Positions 1-5,389 of a stretch of DNA of 5,639 nt are shown piece after piece (within the stretch, counting starts at the first letter, position 1; each line of letters opens with the position of its first letter). The stretch is from positions 1 through 5,639 of the forward strand of contig SFWF01000105.1 in NCBI GenBank assembly GCA_004560045.1, written 5' to 3'. The notes under the pieces are model-generated. The model searched no databases. It saw only the letters and a list, made by a program, of their open reading frames with translations, and had not been told where the DNA came from. Source of the stretch: a bacterium (GTDB lineage Bacteria > Bacillota > Clostridia > Oscillospirales > Acutalibacteraceae). Position numbers and translations under genes: made by a program.

Positions 1-965
1 CGACTATGGCTCAGGGAGTCGCGCTTGTAAGAGCAGCAGAGAAAAGCTCGGCGATATATATGCTCTCCGAAAACTATCCGTTTATGAAGTTCAATCAGGA
101 AATGCGAAGAATCTATCGCGGCGGATCGCTTGGTAAGGTACTGTACGCAGAGGGTGAGTATAACCATCCTCTTGATCCTTCCGACGCAAAGGCTGTCATA
201 GAGCTTACCCCCACATCTAAGCACTGGAGATACAATCTTCCGAGAACTTACTACATCACTCACTCGCTCGCGCCGCTGATGTATATAACGGGTGCCGTGC
301 CCAAGCGTGTGACTGCAATGCCGGTTTACGACTCCACAAGGATCGATTTCAACGGAATATCGAGAGGCGTTCCCGAAAGAGCGGCTATAATTACCACCCT
401 CAACGATGACGATTCGGTATTTCGTGTAACAGGCTGTGCAGCCTTTGGTGTGCACGAGAGTTCTTACCGCGTCTGCGCCGAAAAAGGACAGGTGGAAAGT
501 CTTCGTGACGGCAGTAACAAAGTGCTTCTGAATTACAACAAATGGGACCTTCCCGAAAATGTATCAAGCACTTCAAGCTGTTATATACCCATTCTCGACG
601 ATAAGGATGCGGCGCTTGCGGAGACAGCAGGACACGGAGGCGGAGATTTCTTTGTTATGCGCGAGTTCCTGGACTGTATAAGAGAGAATAAGCGACCCGA
701 ATTTGATGTTTATTTCGGCACTACTATGGCGTCGGTAGCAATTCTCGGACACAGAAGTATGCTCGAAAACGGCGTTCCCTACGATATTCCCGATTTCAGA
801 AAGGAAGAGGATAGGGTTAAATACGAAAACGATAATCTTTCGCCTTTCTATGGAACCGACGGAACAGAGCCTACGATCGCGGCTACCAACCGCCCCGATT
901 ATTGGCTATCTCCCGAGGGAAGAGCTGAGTATGACAGAAGAGCCGAGGAGCTCTTAAAAGCGTGA
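1..965 (+). CDS. Gfo/Idh/MocA-family oxidoreductase, C-terminal part (5' end outside window)
   Basis: This is the C-terminal portion of an NAD(P)-dependent oxidoreductase of the Gfo/Idh/MocA type, a family that usually acts on sugars, polyols or glycosides in the cytoplasm. The reading frame is open to the left edge, and the ATG at 6 is internal: the text there (GVALVRAAEKSSAIYMLSEN) matches the helix and strand that normally follow the family's Rossmann NAD-binding domain, which is therefore missing. Counting from that ATG, the rest is the family's alpha/beta C-terminal domain. It has GGSLGKVLYAEGEY near residue 39, a conserved-looking THSLAPLMYITG around residues 85-96 with a candidate active-site His86, and GHGGGDF at 209-215 followed by the helix VMREFLDCIRENKRP. 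The C-terminal tail rich in D, E and Y resembles sugar-active members, including GH109-like relatives, but the substrate is not determined. It converges on the minus-strand operon. Family assignment is firm; the specific function is open. Confidence 0.85.
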   Translation, partial: TMAQGVALVRAAEKSSAIYMLSENYPFMKFNQEMRRIYRGGSLGKVLYAEGEYNHPLDPSDAKAVIELTPTSKHWRYNLPRTYYITHSLAPLMYITGAVPKRVTAMPVYDSTRIDFNGISRGVPERAAIITTLNDDDSVFRVTGCAAFGVHESSYRVCAEKGQVESLRDGSNKVLLNYNKWDLPENVSSTSSCYIPILDDKDAALAETAGHGGGDFFVMREFLDCIRENKRPEFDVYFGTTMASVAILGHRSMLENGVPYDIPDFRKEEDRVKYENDNLSPFYGTDGTEPTIAATNRPDYWLSPEGRAEYDRRAEELLKA

Positions 966-1017
966 AGTGACCACGAGGCTTGAGCTCTATTCGGATCAGA
1001 AGCGGTTCATTTTACCC

Positions 1018-1042
1018 GATGCAATAGTTCAGCATCTTTTTT
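1018..1042 (+). terminator. weak intrinsic terminator candidate after the oxidoreductase gene
   Basis: A 5-bp stem, GATGC at 1018-1022 with GCATC at 1032-1036, is followed directly by six T residues (1037-1042). It lies 53 bases after the oxidoreductase stop codon and in its direction. The short stem makes it a weak candidate, and the stronger hairpin at 1071-1100 could act instead or as a backup. Confidence 0.35.
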
Positions 1043-1066
1043 GTCAATATGAGTTCCGGATAGCAT

Positions 1067-1104
1067 AAAAGCAGGCGTCGCATCAAAATGCGACGCCTGC
1101 TGTT
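1067..1104. terminator. strong 13-bp hairpin, probable bidirectional terminator between converging genes
   Basis: A perfect 13-bp GC-rich inverted repeat, GCAGGCGTCGCAT at 1071-1083 and its complement at 1088-1100, surrounds a 4-base loop CAAA. Read on the minus strand the stem is followed by TTTT (1070-1067), as expected of an intrinsic terminator; on the plus strand it is followed by the poorer TGTTT. It would serve both the oxidoreductase gene and, before the insertion element arrived, the minus-strand operon. The element now separates it from that operon by about 750 bases. Confidence 0.7.
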
Positions 1105-1129
1105 TGGTGTCTTTAGACGTGGAAATAAA

Positions 1130-1148
1130 CCCTCGGTTCTACCGAGGG
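1130..1148 (+). repeat. left-end subterminal hairpin of the IS200-type element
   Basis: An 8-bp perfect stem, CCCTCGGT at 1130-1137 and ACCGAGGG at 1141-1148, closes a three-base loop TCT. In IS200/IS605 elements such a hairpin near the left end is the structure TnpA recognises on the single strand, with cleavage a short distance 5' of it. Its position about 150 bases before tnpA and the matching hairpin at the other end support this role. The cleavage site and guide bases were not identified. Confidence 0.65.
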
Positions 1149-1204
1149 AAGAAAAACGAGCGGAGCGACAATAGAAAGGGCGAGCTTGATGCGAGCCGAA
1201 AGAC

Positions 1205-1233
1205 TTTAAAAAGAGAAGAACCTCCTGTATAAT
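1205..1233 (+). promoter_or_regulatory. sigma-A-type promoter of tnpA
   Basis: A -35 box TTTAAA (1205-1210, four of six consensus bases) and a perfect -10 box TATAAT (1228-1233) are separated by 17 bases. Transcription would begin near 1240, leaving a leader of about 40 bases before the tnpA ATG at 1281. The -10 box overlaps the left arm of the inverted repeat at 1219-1274, so a transcript from this promoter would lack that arm. Confidence 0.6.
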
Positions 1234-1277
1234 AGTAGTGGTTTGGCGACCGCATTACTAGAATACAGGAGGTTTTT
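1219..1277 (+). promoter_or_regulatory. RBS-sequestering inverted repeat with U-tract ahead of tnpA
   Basis: A perfect 12-bp inverted repeat joins AACCTCCTGTAT (1219-1230) with ATACAGGAGGTT (1263-1274). The right arm contains the Shine-Dalgarno sequence AGGAGGT, about 7 bases before the ATG at 1281. Five T residues (1273-1277) follow, and A-rich bases precede the left arm, so the fold could extend or act as an intrinsic terminator. A second stem, TAGTAGTG (1233-1240) with CATTACTA (1253-1260, one G-T pair), fits inside the loop. RNA that reads in from upstream can form the whole structure and hide the ribosome site. RNA started at the element's own promoter should not contain the left arm. 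Leader hairpins that repress transposase expression are known in IS200, and comparable readthrough protection is known in IS10 and IS50. Confidence 0.65.
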
Positions 1278-1280
1278 CAA

Positions 1281-1747
1281 ATGAAAGAAAATAATGAGAT
1301 AAGAAGTTCAGCCCACAGCAAGTATAGGTGTCAGTACCATATAGTTTTTGCATTAGAAGAAAAGAAATATATGGAAAACTGAAAAAAGATATTGGGCAAA
1401 TACTGCGAAAATTATGCGAGCAAAAAAATGTGCAAATAATAGAAGCAGAAGCATGCCCCGACCATATACATATGCTGGTGAGTATCCCACCGCACATAAG
1501 TATAGCACAGTTTATGGGATATCTCAAGGGCAAAAGTACATTGATGATTTTCGACCGACATGCGAATTTAAAGTACAAATACGGCTCAAGAAGTTTTTGG
1601 TGTCGAGGATACTATGTAGATACGGTCGGTCGAAATAAAAAAGTAATAGCGGAATACATAAGGAATCAGTTAGAAGAAGATTATGCAGCAGACCAAATTA
1701 GCATAAAAGGATTTACCGACCCGTTTACGGGTGACAAGAGGAAGTAG
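1281..1747 (+). pseudogene. tnpA: IS200-type transposase TnpA (Y1 HUH), frameshifted
   Basis: TnpA cuts and rejoins single-stranded DNA at the element's ends. The start is set by an optimal AGGAGGT ribosome site and the ATG at 1281, whose product begins MKENNEIRSSAHSKYRCQYH and continues with IVFA as in intact relatives. The frame then hits TGA at 1380-1382. From about 1349 the homology continues in the -1 frame to the stop at 1745-1747, so the ORF beginning at the GTG at 1328 is only the broken gene's remainder. Compared with the usual HIVFAPKYRRKEIYG motif, about seven bases appear to be missing at 1350-1354. The HUH residues H-I-H (1463-1471, in CPDHIHMLVSIPP) and the catalytic Tyr of EYIRNQ (codon 1655-1657) are intact, and the C-terminus FTDPFTGDKRK is complete. 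Apart from the deletion the gene looks fresh. A -1 slip on the T-run could restore a protein two residues short, but simple inactivation is likelier. Confidence 0.85.
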
Positions 1748-1749
1748 GC

Positions 1750-1779
1750 AAAAAAAGACAGCCGCACGTGAGCGGCTGC
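1750..1779 (-). terminator. intrinsic terminator inside the IS, facing the minus-strand operon
   Basis: On the minus strand a 7-bp GC-rich stem (arms CAGCCGC and GCGGCTG, plus-strand positions 1759-1765 and 1772-1778, 6-base loop, with a possible extra G-U pair) is followed by TC and then seven T residues (1756-1750). It lies just after the tnpA stop codon. It would stop transcripts entering from the phosphoesterase operon before they run antisense through tnpA, and may now be that operon's working terminator. Confidence 0.6.
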
Positions 1780-1811
1780 CGGAGAATGTAATGCGGTGCT
1801 AAACTTTCGAA

Positions 1812-1855
1812 ACCCCTTTTAGGGGTCAAGCCAGTAATCACCCCTTATAGGGGTG
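1812..1855. repeat. pair of near-identical small hairpins near the IS right end
   Basis: Two hairpins share almost the same stem: ACCCCT/AGGGGT with loop TTT (1812-1826), and CACCCCT/AGGGGTG with loop TAT (1839-1855). They are 12 bases apart, just inside the right-end hairpin. They may belong to the element's right-end architecture. The second one holds the TAA stop codon of the minus-strand phosphoesterase gene in its loop region (1847-1845). Confidence 0.55.
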
Positions 1856-2381
1856 GAGCAAACCACCGGTTGAACCGGTGGTTTTGATTGCTTCGGTTTT
1901 CGAAAACTATATAGCCGTGGCCGGTGTTTTCCTTGGGGATGGAGACCGAGCCGGGGTTTATATAGCGAAAGCCGTCCGCCTCCTCGTCGGCGGCAACGTG
2001 GGTATGACCGCAGAGAAGGATATCCCCCCTTTTAAGGGGCGGGGGATTATCCTTGCCGAATTTATGACCGTGGGTGGCGTAAATGTCGACGCCGTCGGCC
2101 GAAATAAGGGCATAATCTGACAAAATGGGGAAGGGAAGCACCATCTGATCGACCTCGGTGTCACAGTTTCCTCTGACGCAGAGGATCTCGTTTTTATACT
2201 CCGACAAAAGCTCGATAACCTTTTTAGGGGCGTACCCGTCGGGCAGGTCGTTTCTCGGTCCGTGATACAAAATATCGCCGAGGAGAAGCATACGGTCGGC
2301 CTTTTCGCCTTTATATGCTTCGAGCATTTTTTCACACCAATAGGCGCTTCCGTGAATATCCGATGCAATAAATATCTTCAT
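1845..2381 (-). CDS. yfcE: YfcE-like calcineurin-type metallophosphoesterase with IS-encoded C-terminal tail
   Basis: This is a cytosolic two-metal phosphodiesterase of the YfcE family; the E. coli member hydrolyses artificial phosphodiesters and its natural substrate is not settled. Counted from the ATG at 2381, the metallophosphoesterase motifs are all present: SDIHG (D8, H10), LLLGDILYHGPRN (D36, H40), RGNCDTEVDQM (N72), ATHGHKFG (H104, H106) and CGHTHVA (H126, H128). The core strand INPGSVSIPKEN follows. The ATG is preferred over a GTG at 2396 because it gives the family's MKIFIASDIHG start and a weak AGGT ribosome site; it begins eight bases after the peptidase stop, so the gene is the last of the operon. 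The total of 178 residues is near the usual ~180, but the last 14 (from about N165) are encoded by the right end of the insertion element and do not look like a native tail. The core enzyme should be intact; loss of stability is possible. Confidence 0.88.
   Translation of the reverse strand: MKIFIASDIHGSAYWCEKMLEAYKGEKADRMLLLGDILYHGPRNDLPDGYAPKKVIELLSEYKNEILCVRGNCDTEVDQMVLPFPILSDYALISADGVDIYATHGHKFGKDNPPPLKRGDILLCGHTHVAADEEADGFRYINPGSVSIPKENTGHGYIVFENRSNQNHRFNRWFAPPL
1860..1885 (+). repeat. right-end subterminal hairpin of the IS200-type element, terminator-like
   Basis: An 11-bp perfect stem, AAACCACCGGT (1860-1870) with ACCGGTGGTTT (1874-1884), closes a TGA loop. With the extra T at 1885 a TTTT run sits at its 3' foot, so it could also end tnpA transcription. 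It is taken as the right-end structure recognised by TnpA, the element ending a few bases further on. Read on the minus strand the same DNA encodes the last residues of the phosphoesterase (around NHRFNRWF). Confidence 0.65.
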
Positions 2382-2389
2382 ATTATTAC

Positions 2390-3829
2390 CTAACACTTCT
2401 TCATAAGTCTTATATAAAACTCAACCGCTCTTGCCGCACAATCGACCCTTATGCGCTCGTTGTTTCCGTGAATTGTGGCCCGTTCCTCGCTCGTAAGGTC
2501 CATAGCCGAGAAGCGGTATACCTTATCGGAAATACGGCCGTAGTGACGGGAATCGGAGCACTGCACCATAAGATAGGGGGAAACGACGGCGCCTTTCCAG
2601 GTCGAAGCCACCGCCTCGGCCACCTTATCGTAGGCGGGGCAGTCGGTCTGTGAGATACGGGAGGGGTTCATACCGTGAACGATGCTTACATCGATCGACT
2701 CGTCCCCTATGGTTTTCTTAATATACTTAAGTGCCGAGTCCATATTGTCGGTTGAAAGCAGGCGCATATTACAGCCCATTGTGGCCTCGGGAGGGATAAC
2801 GTTTGAAGCGTCGCTTCCCTTCATCTGGGTAAAGGCGACGGTGGTGCGAAGAAGCGCGTTTATCTCGCCGCCCTGCTTTTTACACATAAAATTATCGATA
2901 AGGGGCTTGAAAATTCCGAGATTTGCGAAGATCATCCGGAAAACGAAGGTTGAATGACGGCCTAAGGTATCGAACATCTTTTTAACGGGGGGAGTAACCG
3001 CCGATTTAAAGGGATGTTTTTCCATTTTACAGCAGGCCGCCGATAAAACTCCGACGGGGGTATGGGGCTTCGGGGCGGAAGCGTGACCGCCTGCCGATTT
3101 GGCGGTAAATTTTACGTCCATCATACCCTTTTCGGCAATTCCGATAAGTCCGCAGGGGGATTTTACTCCGGGGAATACGTTTTCGACTACGGCGCCGCCC
3201 TCGTCCACAACAAGGCCTAAGGTTATACCCTTTTCCTCGAAATAGTCGACGATTTTTACGGCTCCCTCGCCGTTTACCTCTTCACCGCCCGAAAAGGCGA
3301 AATAGATATCGTTTTCGGGGACGAAGCCTTCGGCGATAAGGGCCTCGGCCGCAGAAAGCACGCCGTTAAAGGTGACCTTTGTGTCGAGGGTACCTCTGCC
3401 CCAGATAACGCCGTCCTCCAATATTGCTTCGAAGGGAGGCTTGTCCCAGCCCTCCTCAACTACGGGAACAACGTCGTAGTGGGCCATAAGGACGGTGGGC
3501 TCGCCCTCGGTTTTTCCGCTCCATTTAAAAAGGAGTCCTCTGCCCTCAAAACGGGTCAGCTCGCAGGCCCTCAAAACGTTCGGATAAAGCTCGGGCAGGG
3601 CCGAAATAAGTCCCTCGAACTCTTTGTCGTCCTCTAAGGAACGGTCGCGGTAGGAAACGGTCTTAAAGCGGACGAGACGGCGAAGCCGCTCGACGATTTT
3701 GTCGGTATCCACCGTTACCTCATATTCGTCTACCTTAGGGCCCTCTTTAGGCCTGAAGGCAAGGGTGCGTATGAGAATTACGGCTATAAAAAGCAGGATA
3801 ATTCCGAGAATTATATAAAGGGGCAACAT
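2390..3829 (-). CDS. membrane-anchored M20-family zinc metallopeptidase
   Basis: This is a metal-dependent peptidase or amidohydrolase of the M20 family, closest in layout to the carboxypeptidase S / PM20D1-type members, which hydrolyse dipeptides, short peptides or N-acyl amino acids. A single hydrophobic helix (about residues 3-22) ending in R is probably a membrane anchor. The catalytic core follows: MAHYDVVP (H117 metal, D119), WGRGTLDTK (D149 bridging metal), FSGGEEVNGEG (E183 general base, E184 metal), VVDEGG (D209 metal) and ATIHGNNERI (H454 metal). The lid/dimerisation domain lies between, with GGHASAPKPHTPVG (H249). All expected metal ligands are present, and 479 residues is full length. 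The ATG overlaps the stop of the upstream membrane gene in TAATG, with AAAGGAAG about 7 bases upstream. The anchor and the coupled membrane genes suggest that it acts on what they transport. Substrate and the membrane side of the active site are not known. Confidence 0.88.
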   Translation of the reverse strand: MLPLYIILGIILLFIAVILIRTLAFRPKEGPKVDEYEVTVDTDKIVERLRRLVRFKTVSYRDRSLEDDKEFEGLISALPELYPNVLRACELTRFEGRGLLFKWSGKTEGEPTVLMAHYDVVPVVEEGWDKPPFEAILEDGVIWGRGTLDTKVTFNGVLSAAEALIAEGFVPENDIYFAFSGGEEVNGEGAVKIVDYFEEKGITLGLVVDEGGAVVENVFPGVKSPCGLIGIAEKGMMDVKFTAKSAGGHASAPKPHTPVGVLSAACCKMEKHPFKSAVTPPVKKMFDTLGRHSTFVFRMIFANLGIFKPLIDNFMCKKQGGEINALLRTTVAFTQMKGSDASNVIPPEATMGCNMRLLSTDNMDSALKYIKKTIGDESIDVSIVHGMNPSRISQTDCPAYDKVAEAVASTWKGAVVSPYLMVQCSDSRHYGRISDKVYRFSAMDLTSEERATIHGNNERIRVDCAARAVEFYIRLMKKC

Positions 3830-4494
3830 TATATTCTTCCTTTCTTATACATAATGCGTGCCACAAGCAGGGTAAAGAGAACACCTACGGGAACCATTAT
3901 GCCGACGGTGGATTTGTTAAGGGCGGGAATGAAGATAAAGAGTGCCAGCATAAGGATGACGGGAGGAATGGCAAGCTTTATGTTTTTCGAAATAAACACA
4001 ACGCCGAGACCGCCGAAAAGGGCAGGGAGGATCATCTCGAAGGCGGGCTTTAAAACGGGGTTTTCGAGGATAGGCTGAAGCGGAACGATGAAGATAACGC
4101 CGAGGATTATAATAACGGTGGTAACGATAGAGGAAACGGCGATTGAAATGGTCGAGATGACCTCGGCCTCTTCGGTTCCGGGCTTGGCGCCTGCACGCTC
4201 CATAGCGTCAACTGCGCAGGGAAGCTTAAGGTTGGAGATATTTCCCGTTACGAAGGAAAGGTAGGTGCCTCCTGCTCCAAGCATGGGAACGTAGGTGAAA
4301 ATTTCGATAAGACCTACCGCCCAGTACATAGGCAGGGTAGCGATAAGACCCTTTCCAAGGGCCTGCCAATCGGGCATTGCACTGAATACAAAGCAAAGGA
4401 TAACGGGTACGAGAATTATAAGGGCGGCGACCGTCAGGCCCCAGAGCTTACCGTCGCGATGGACAGAATCCATATAAGTTGCAGGCTTTTTCAT
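3829..4494 (-). CDS. multi-pass membrane protein, putative second subunit of a transporter with the DUF5058-like protein
   Basis: The 221-residue product is a hydrophobic integral membrane protein with about five or six segments (roughly residues 17-39, 50-72, 112-138, 150-168, 173-190 and 195-214) and a basic C-terminus (YKKGRI). A distinctive glycine-rich stretch, MLGAGGTYLS then FVTGNISNLKLPCA (about 71-94), looks like a conserved re-entrant or binding segment. It is followed by a soluble loop (VDAMERAGAKPGTEEAE). I do not recognise an experimentally characterised family. The gene overlaps the upstream DUF5058-like gene and the downstream peptidase gene by single bases in TAATG, so the three are probably translated together. 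A GAGGGGG ribosome site lies about 10 bases before the ATG. The inference is that it pairs with its membrane neighbour as a small-molecule carrier, in the manner of two-subunit carriers such as DUF969/DUF979 next to pyroglutamyl peptidase. This is not demonstrated. Confidence 0.75.
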   Translation of the reverse strand: MKKPATYMDSVHRDGKLWGLTVAALIILVPVILCFVFSAMPDWQALGKGLIATLPMYWAVGLIEIFTYVPMLGAGGTYLSFVTGNISNLKLPCAVDAMERAGAKPGTEEAEVISTISIAVSSIVTTVIIILGVIFIVPLQPILENPVLKPAFEMILPALFGGLGVVFISKNIKLAIPPVILMLALFIFIPALNKSTVGIMVPVGVLFTLLVARIMYKKGRI

Positions 4495-5267
4495 TATGCA
4501 GGTACCCCCTCTAACATTTCTTTTGTAATTTCATATCCGCCGAAAAGGTCGCTGAAAAGAATTGCCGAAGCCATTCCGCAGATAAGACTTATGGGCAGGG
4601 CGTAGTCGGTTAGCCAGCGGATATTAAATTTGGTTGATAGAATTCCTAAAATTGCCATAACTACGGCAGATACCACCATTACGCAAACGGGGGTAAAGCC
4701 CTGAGCGAAGCCCTGTGAGAGGTAGGTAACGTCACAGAAAACGTAGCCTAAAAAGGCCGAGATCATTCCGAGGAACATAGCGTTTGAGAATATCTCGCCC
4801 CACTTCTTGTCCTTCATACCGATCTTGGAAACACCCGACTGAACCTTTTTGGTCATAATGGGAGCAAGCACAAGGCTAAGGGCTATAGACAGGGTCATAA
4901 CGAGAAGGATGGTAACGTAGTGGGAGGGGTCGACCACCTGCTCACTGCCGATACCGAGGGCTTCGGTAGTATTGTTGGCGGCTATAAGCTCATAGGAAAG
5001 GGAGCCGACCACCGAAAGACGGAGCCAGGGCAGGGGAACGCCGAGGGTCTTTGAAAGGACCACGACTCCGAGAAGCACCGCAACGGCAGGGGCTATCGTG
5101 AAAACAGCCGAGGAAGAGACCGTCTTTTTGATAGTAGAGCCGGCAATTCCGAGCTGTTTTGCGCGCTTAAGCGCTTTCGCGAGGAAATATATCGACTGAC
5201 CGAGAACGGCGGCGATAACAATTCCCACAACGATGAAAATTATGTAACTGTTTGCACCAAAAGGCAT
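4494..5267 (-). CDS. DUF5058-like multi-pass membrane protein, putative transporter subunit
   Basis: This is the first gene of the operon and encodes a 257-residue integral membrane protein. Hydrophobic segments lie at about residues 7-30, 50-72, 117-139, 158-180, 188-211 and 221-240. They are joined by a basic loop (KALKRAKQLG, 31-40), an outer-looking loop with GSLSYELIAANNTTEALGIG (88-107), and a lysine-rich loop (MTKKVQSGVSKIGMKDKKWG, 138-157). The general look and the neighbouring membrane and M20 genes resemble proteins annotated as DUF5058; this is recalled, not searched. The start is clear: ATG at 5267 behind an AAAGGAGA ribosome site eight bases away, below a good promoter. Its stop overlaps the next ATG (TAATG). 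The role is inferred as one half of a two-protein carrier supplying or exporting the peptidase's substrate or product. No transport substrate can be read from the sequence. Confidence 0.75.
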   Translation of the reverse strand: MPFGANSYIIFIVVGIVIAAVLGQSIYFLAKALKRAKQLGIAGSTIKKTVSSSAVFTIAPAVAVLLGVVVLSKTLGVPLPWLRLSVVGSLSYELIAANNTTEALGIGSEQVVDPSHYVTILLVMTLSIALSLVLAPIMTKKVQSGVSKIGMKDKKWGEIFSNAMFLGMISAFLGYVFCDVTYLSQGFAQGFTPVCVMVVSAVVMAILGILSTKFNIRWLTDYALPISLICGMASAILFSDLFGGYEITKEMLEGVPA

Positions 5268-5274
5268 AATTGCA

Positions 5275-5326
5275 TCTCCTTTTATATGATAAACACTATT
5301 ATAATATATATTTTCAAAGGTTGCAA
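5275..5326 (-). promoter_or_regulatory. sigma-A promoter and ribosome site of the transporter-peptidase operon
   Basis: On the minus strand a perfect -10 box TATAAT (plus-strand positions 5303-5298) lies 17 bases after a -35-like TTGCAA (5326-5321, four of six consensus bases), in an AT-rich spacer. Transcription should start near 5291, giving a leader of about 24 bases with the ribosome site AAAGGAGA at 5282-5275. No obvious operator palindrome or riboswitch fits in so short a leader. Only ten bases separate the -35 box from the heptamer array upstream. Confidence 0.75.
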
Positions 5327-5335
5327 GAGGAAACA

Positions 5336-5384
5336 GTGGGCAGTGGACAGTGGACAGTTGGCAGTGAACAGTGGACAGTGGTCA
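5336..5384. repeat. heptamer tandem repeat, seven units of GTGGACA type
   Basis: Seven consecutive 7-base units read GTGGGCA, GTGGACA, GTGGACA, GTTGGCA, GTGAACA, GTGGACA and GTGGTCA. Three match the consensus GTGGACA exactly and the others differ by one or two bases. There is no coding frame across them and no spacer, so this is a simple short tandem repeat. It ends ten bases upstream of the -35 box of the operon promoter. Degenerate heptamer arrays of this kind are scattered in many Clostridia genomes; their role is unknown. Confidence 0.85.
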
Positions 5385-5389
5385 GAAAA

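Larger units (their letters stand above)
1117..1890 (+). mobile_element. IS200-type insertion element (TnpA only), about 0.77 kb, inactive or dependent copy
   Basis: The element carries a single Y1 HUH transposase gene, here broken, flanked by subterminal hairpins instead of terminal inverted repeats. That is the hallmark of the IS200/IS605 family, which moves as single-stranded DNA through TnpA. No tnpB is present, which places it in the IS200 group, whose members are typically around 0.7 kb. The left-end hairpin is at 1130-1148 and the right-end hairpin at 1860-1884. The exact borders cannot be read because this family makes no target duplication. The limits given are an estimate: if the element spans about 1117-1890, the flanks rejoin to give the upstream phosphoesterase gene a TAA stop (1115-1113, minus strand) right after its ENRS codons. 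The element sits between the last gene of the minus-strand operon and that operon's likely original terminator. Confidence 0.8.

Noticed and set aside
1258..1578. 106-codon ORF on the minus strand across tnpA
   Set aside because: It is antisense to the well-supported transposase reading, has no family likeness, and no ribosome site was found for it. An antisense RNA is possible, as in IS200, but a protein is not supported.
1414..1638. 74-codon ORF in another plus frame of tnpA
   Set aside because: It overlaps the transposase frame that holds the HUH and Tyr motifs and encodes nothing recognisable.
1328..1747. A self-contained transposase gene starting at the GTG at 1328
   Set aside because: Its first eight codons are out-of-frame translation of the normal N-terminus, and the strong ribosome site serves the ATG at 1281. 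It is the remainder of a frameshifted gene.
1117..1890. IS605-type element with a TnpB/Fanzor-type guide RNA nuclease
   Set aside because: The space between the end hairpins holds only tnpA; there is no tnpB and no room for one, so no guide RNA is claimed.
1958..2368. 136-codon minus-strand ORF in another frame of the phosphoesterase
   Set aside because: It is an out-of-frame reading of the same strand as a motif-complete gene.
1878..2957. Several 60-91 codon plus-strand ORFs opposite the phosphoesterase and peptidase genes
   Set aside because: They lie opposite genes with complete catalytic motifs and have no ribosome sites or family likeness of their own.
3854..4477. Plus-strand ORFs opposite the 221-residue membrane protein
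   Set aside because: They are arginine- and proline-rich mirror readings of a membrane gene, without start signals.
5267..5300. Riboswitch or attenuator in the operon leader
   Set aside because: The predicted leader is only about 24 bases, too short for an aptamer, and contains no stable hairpin.
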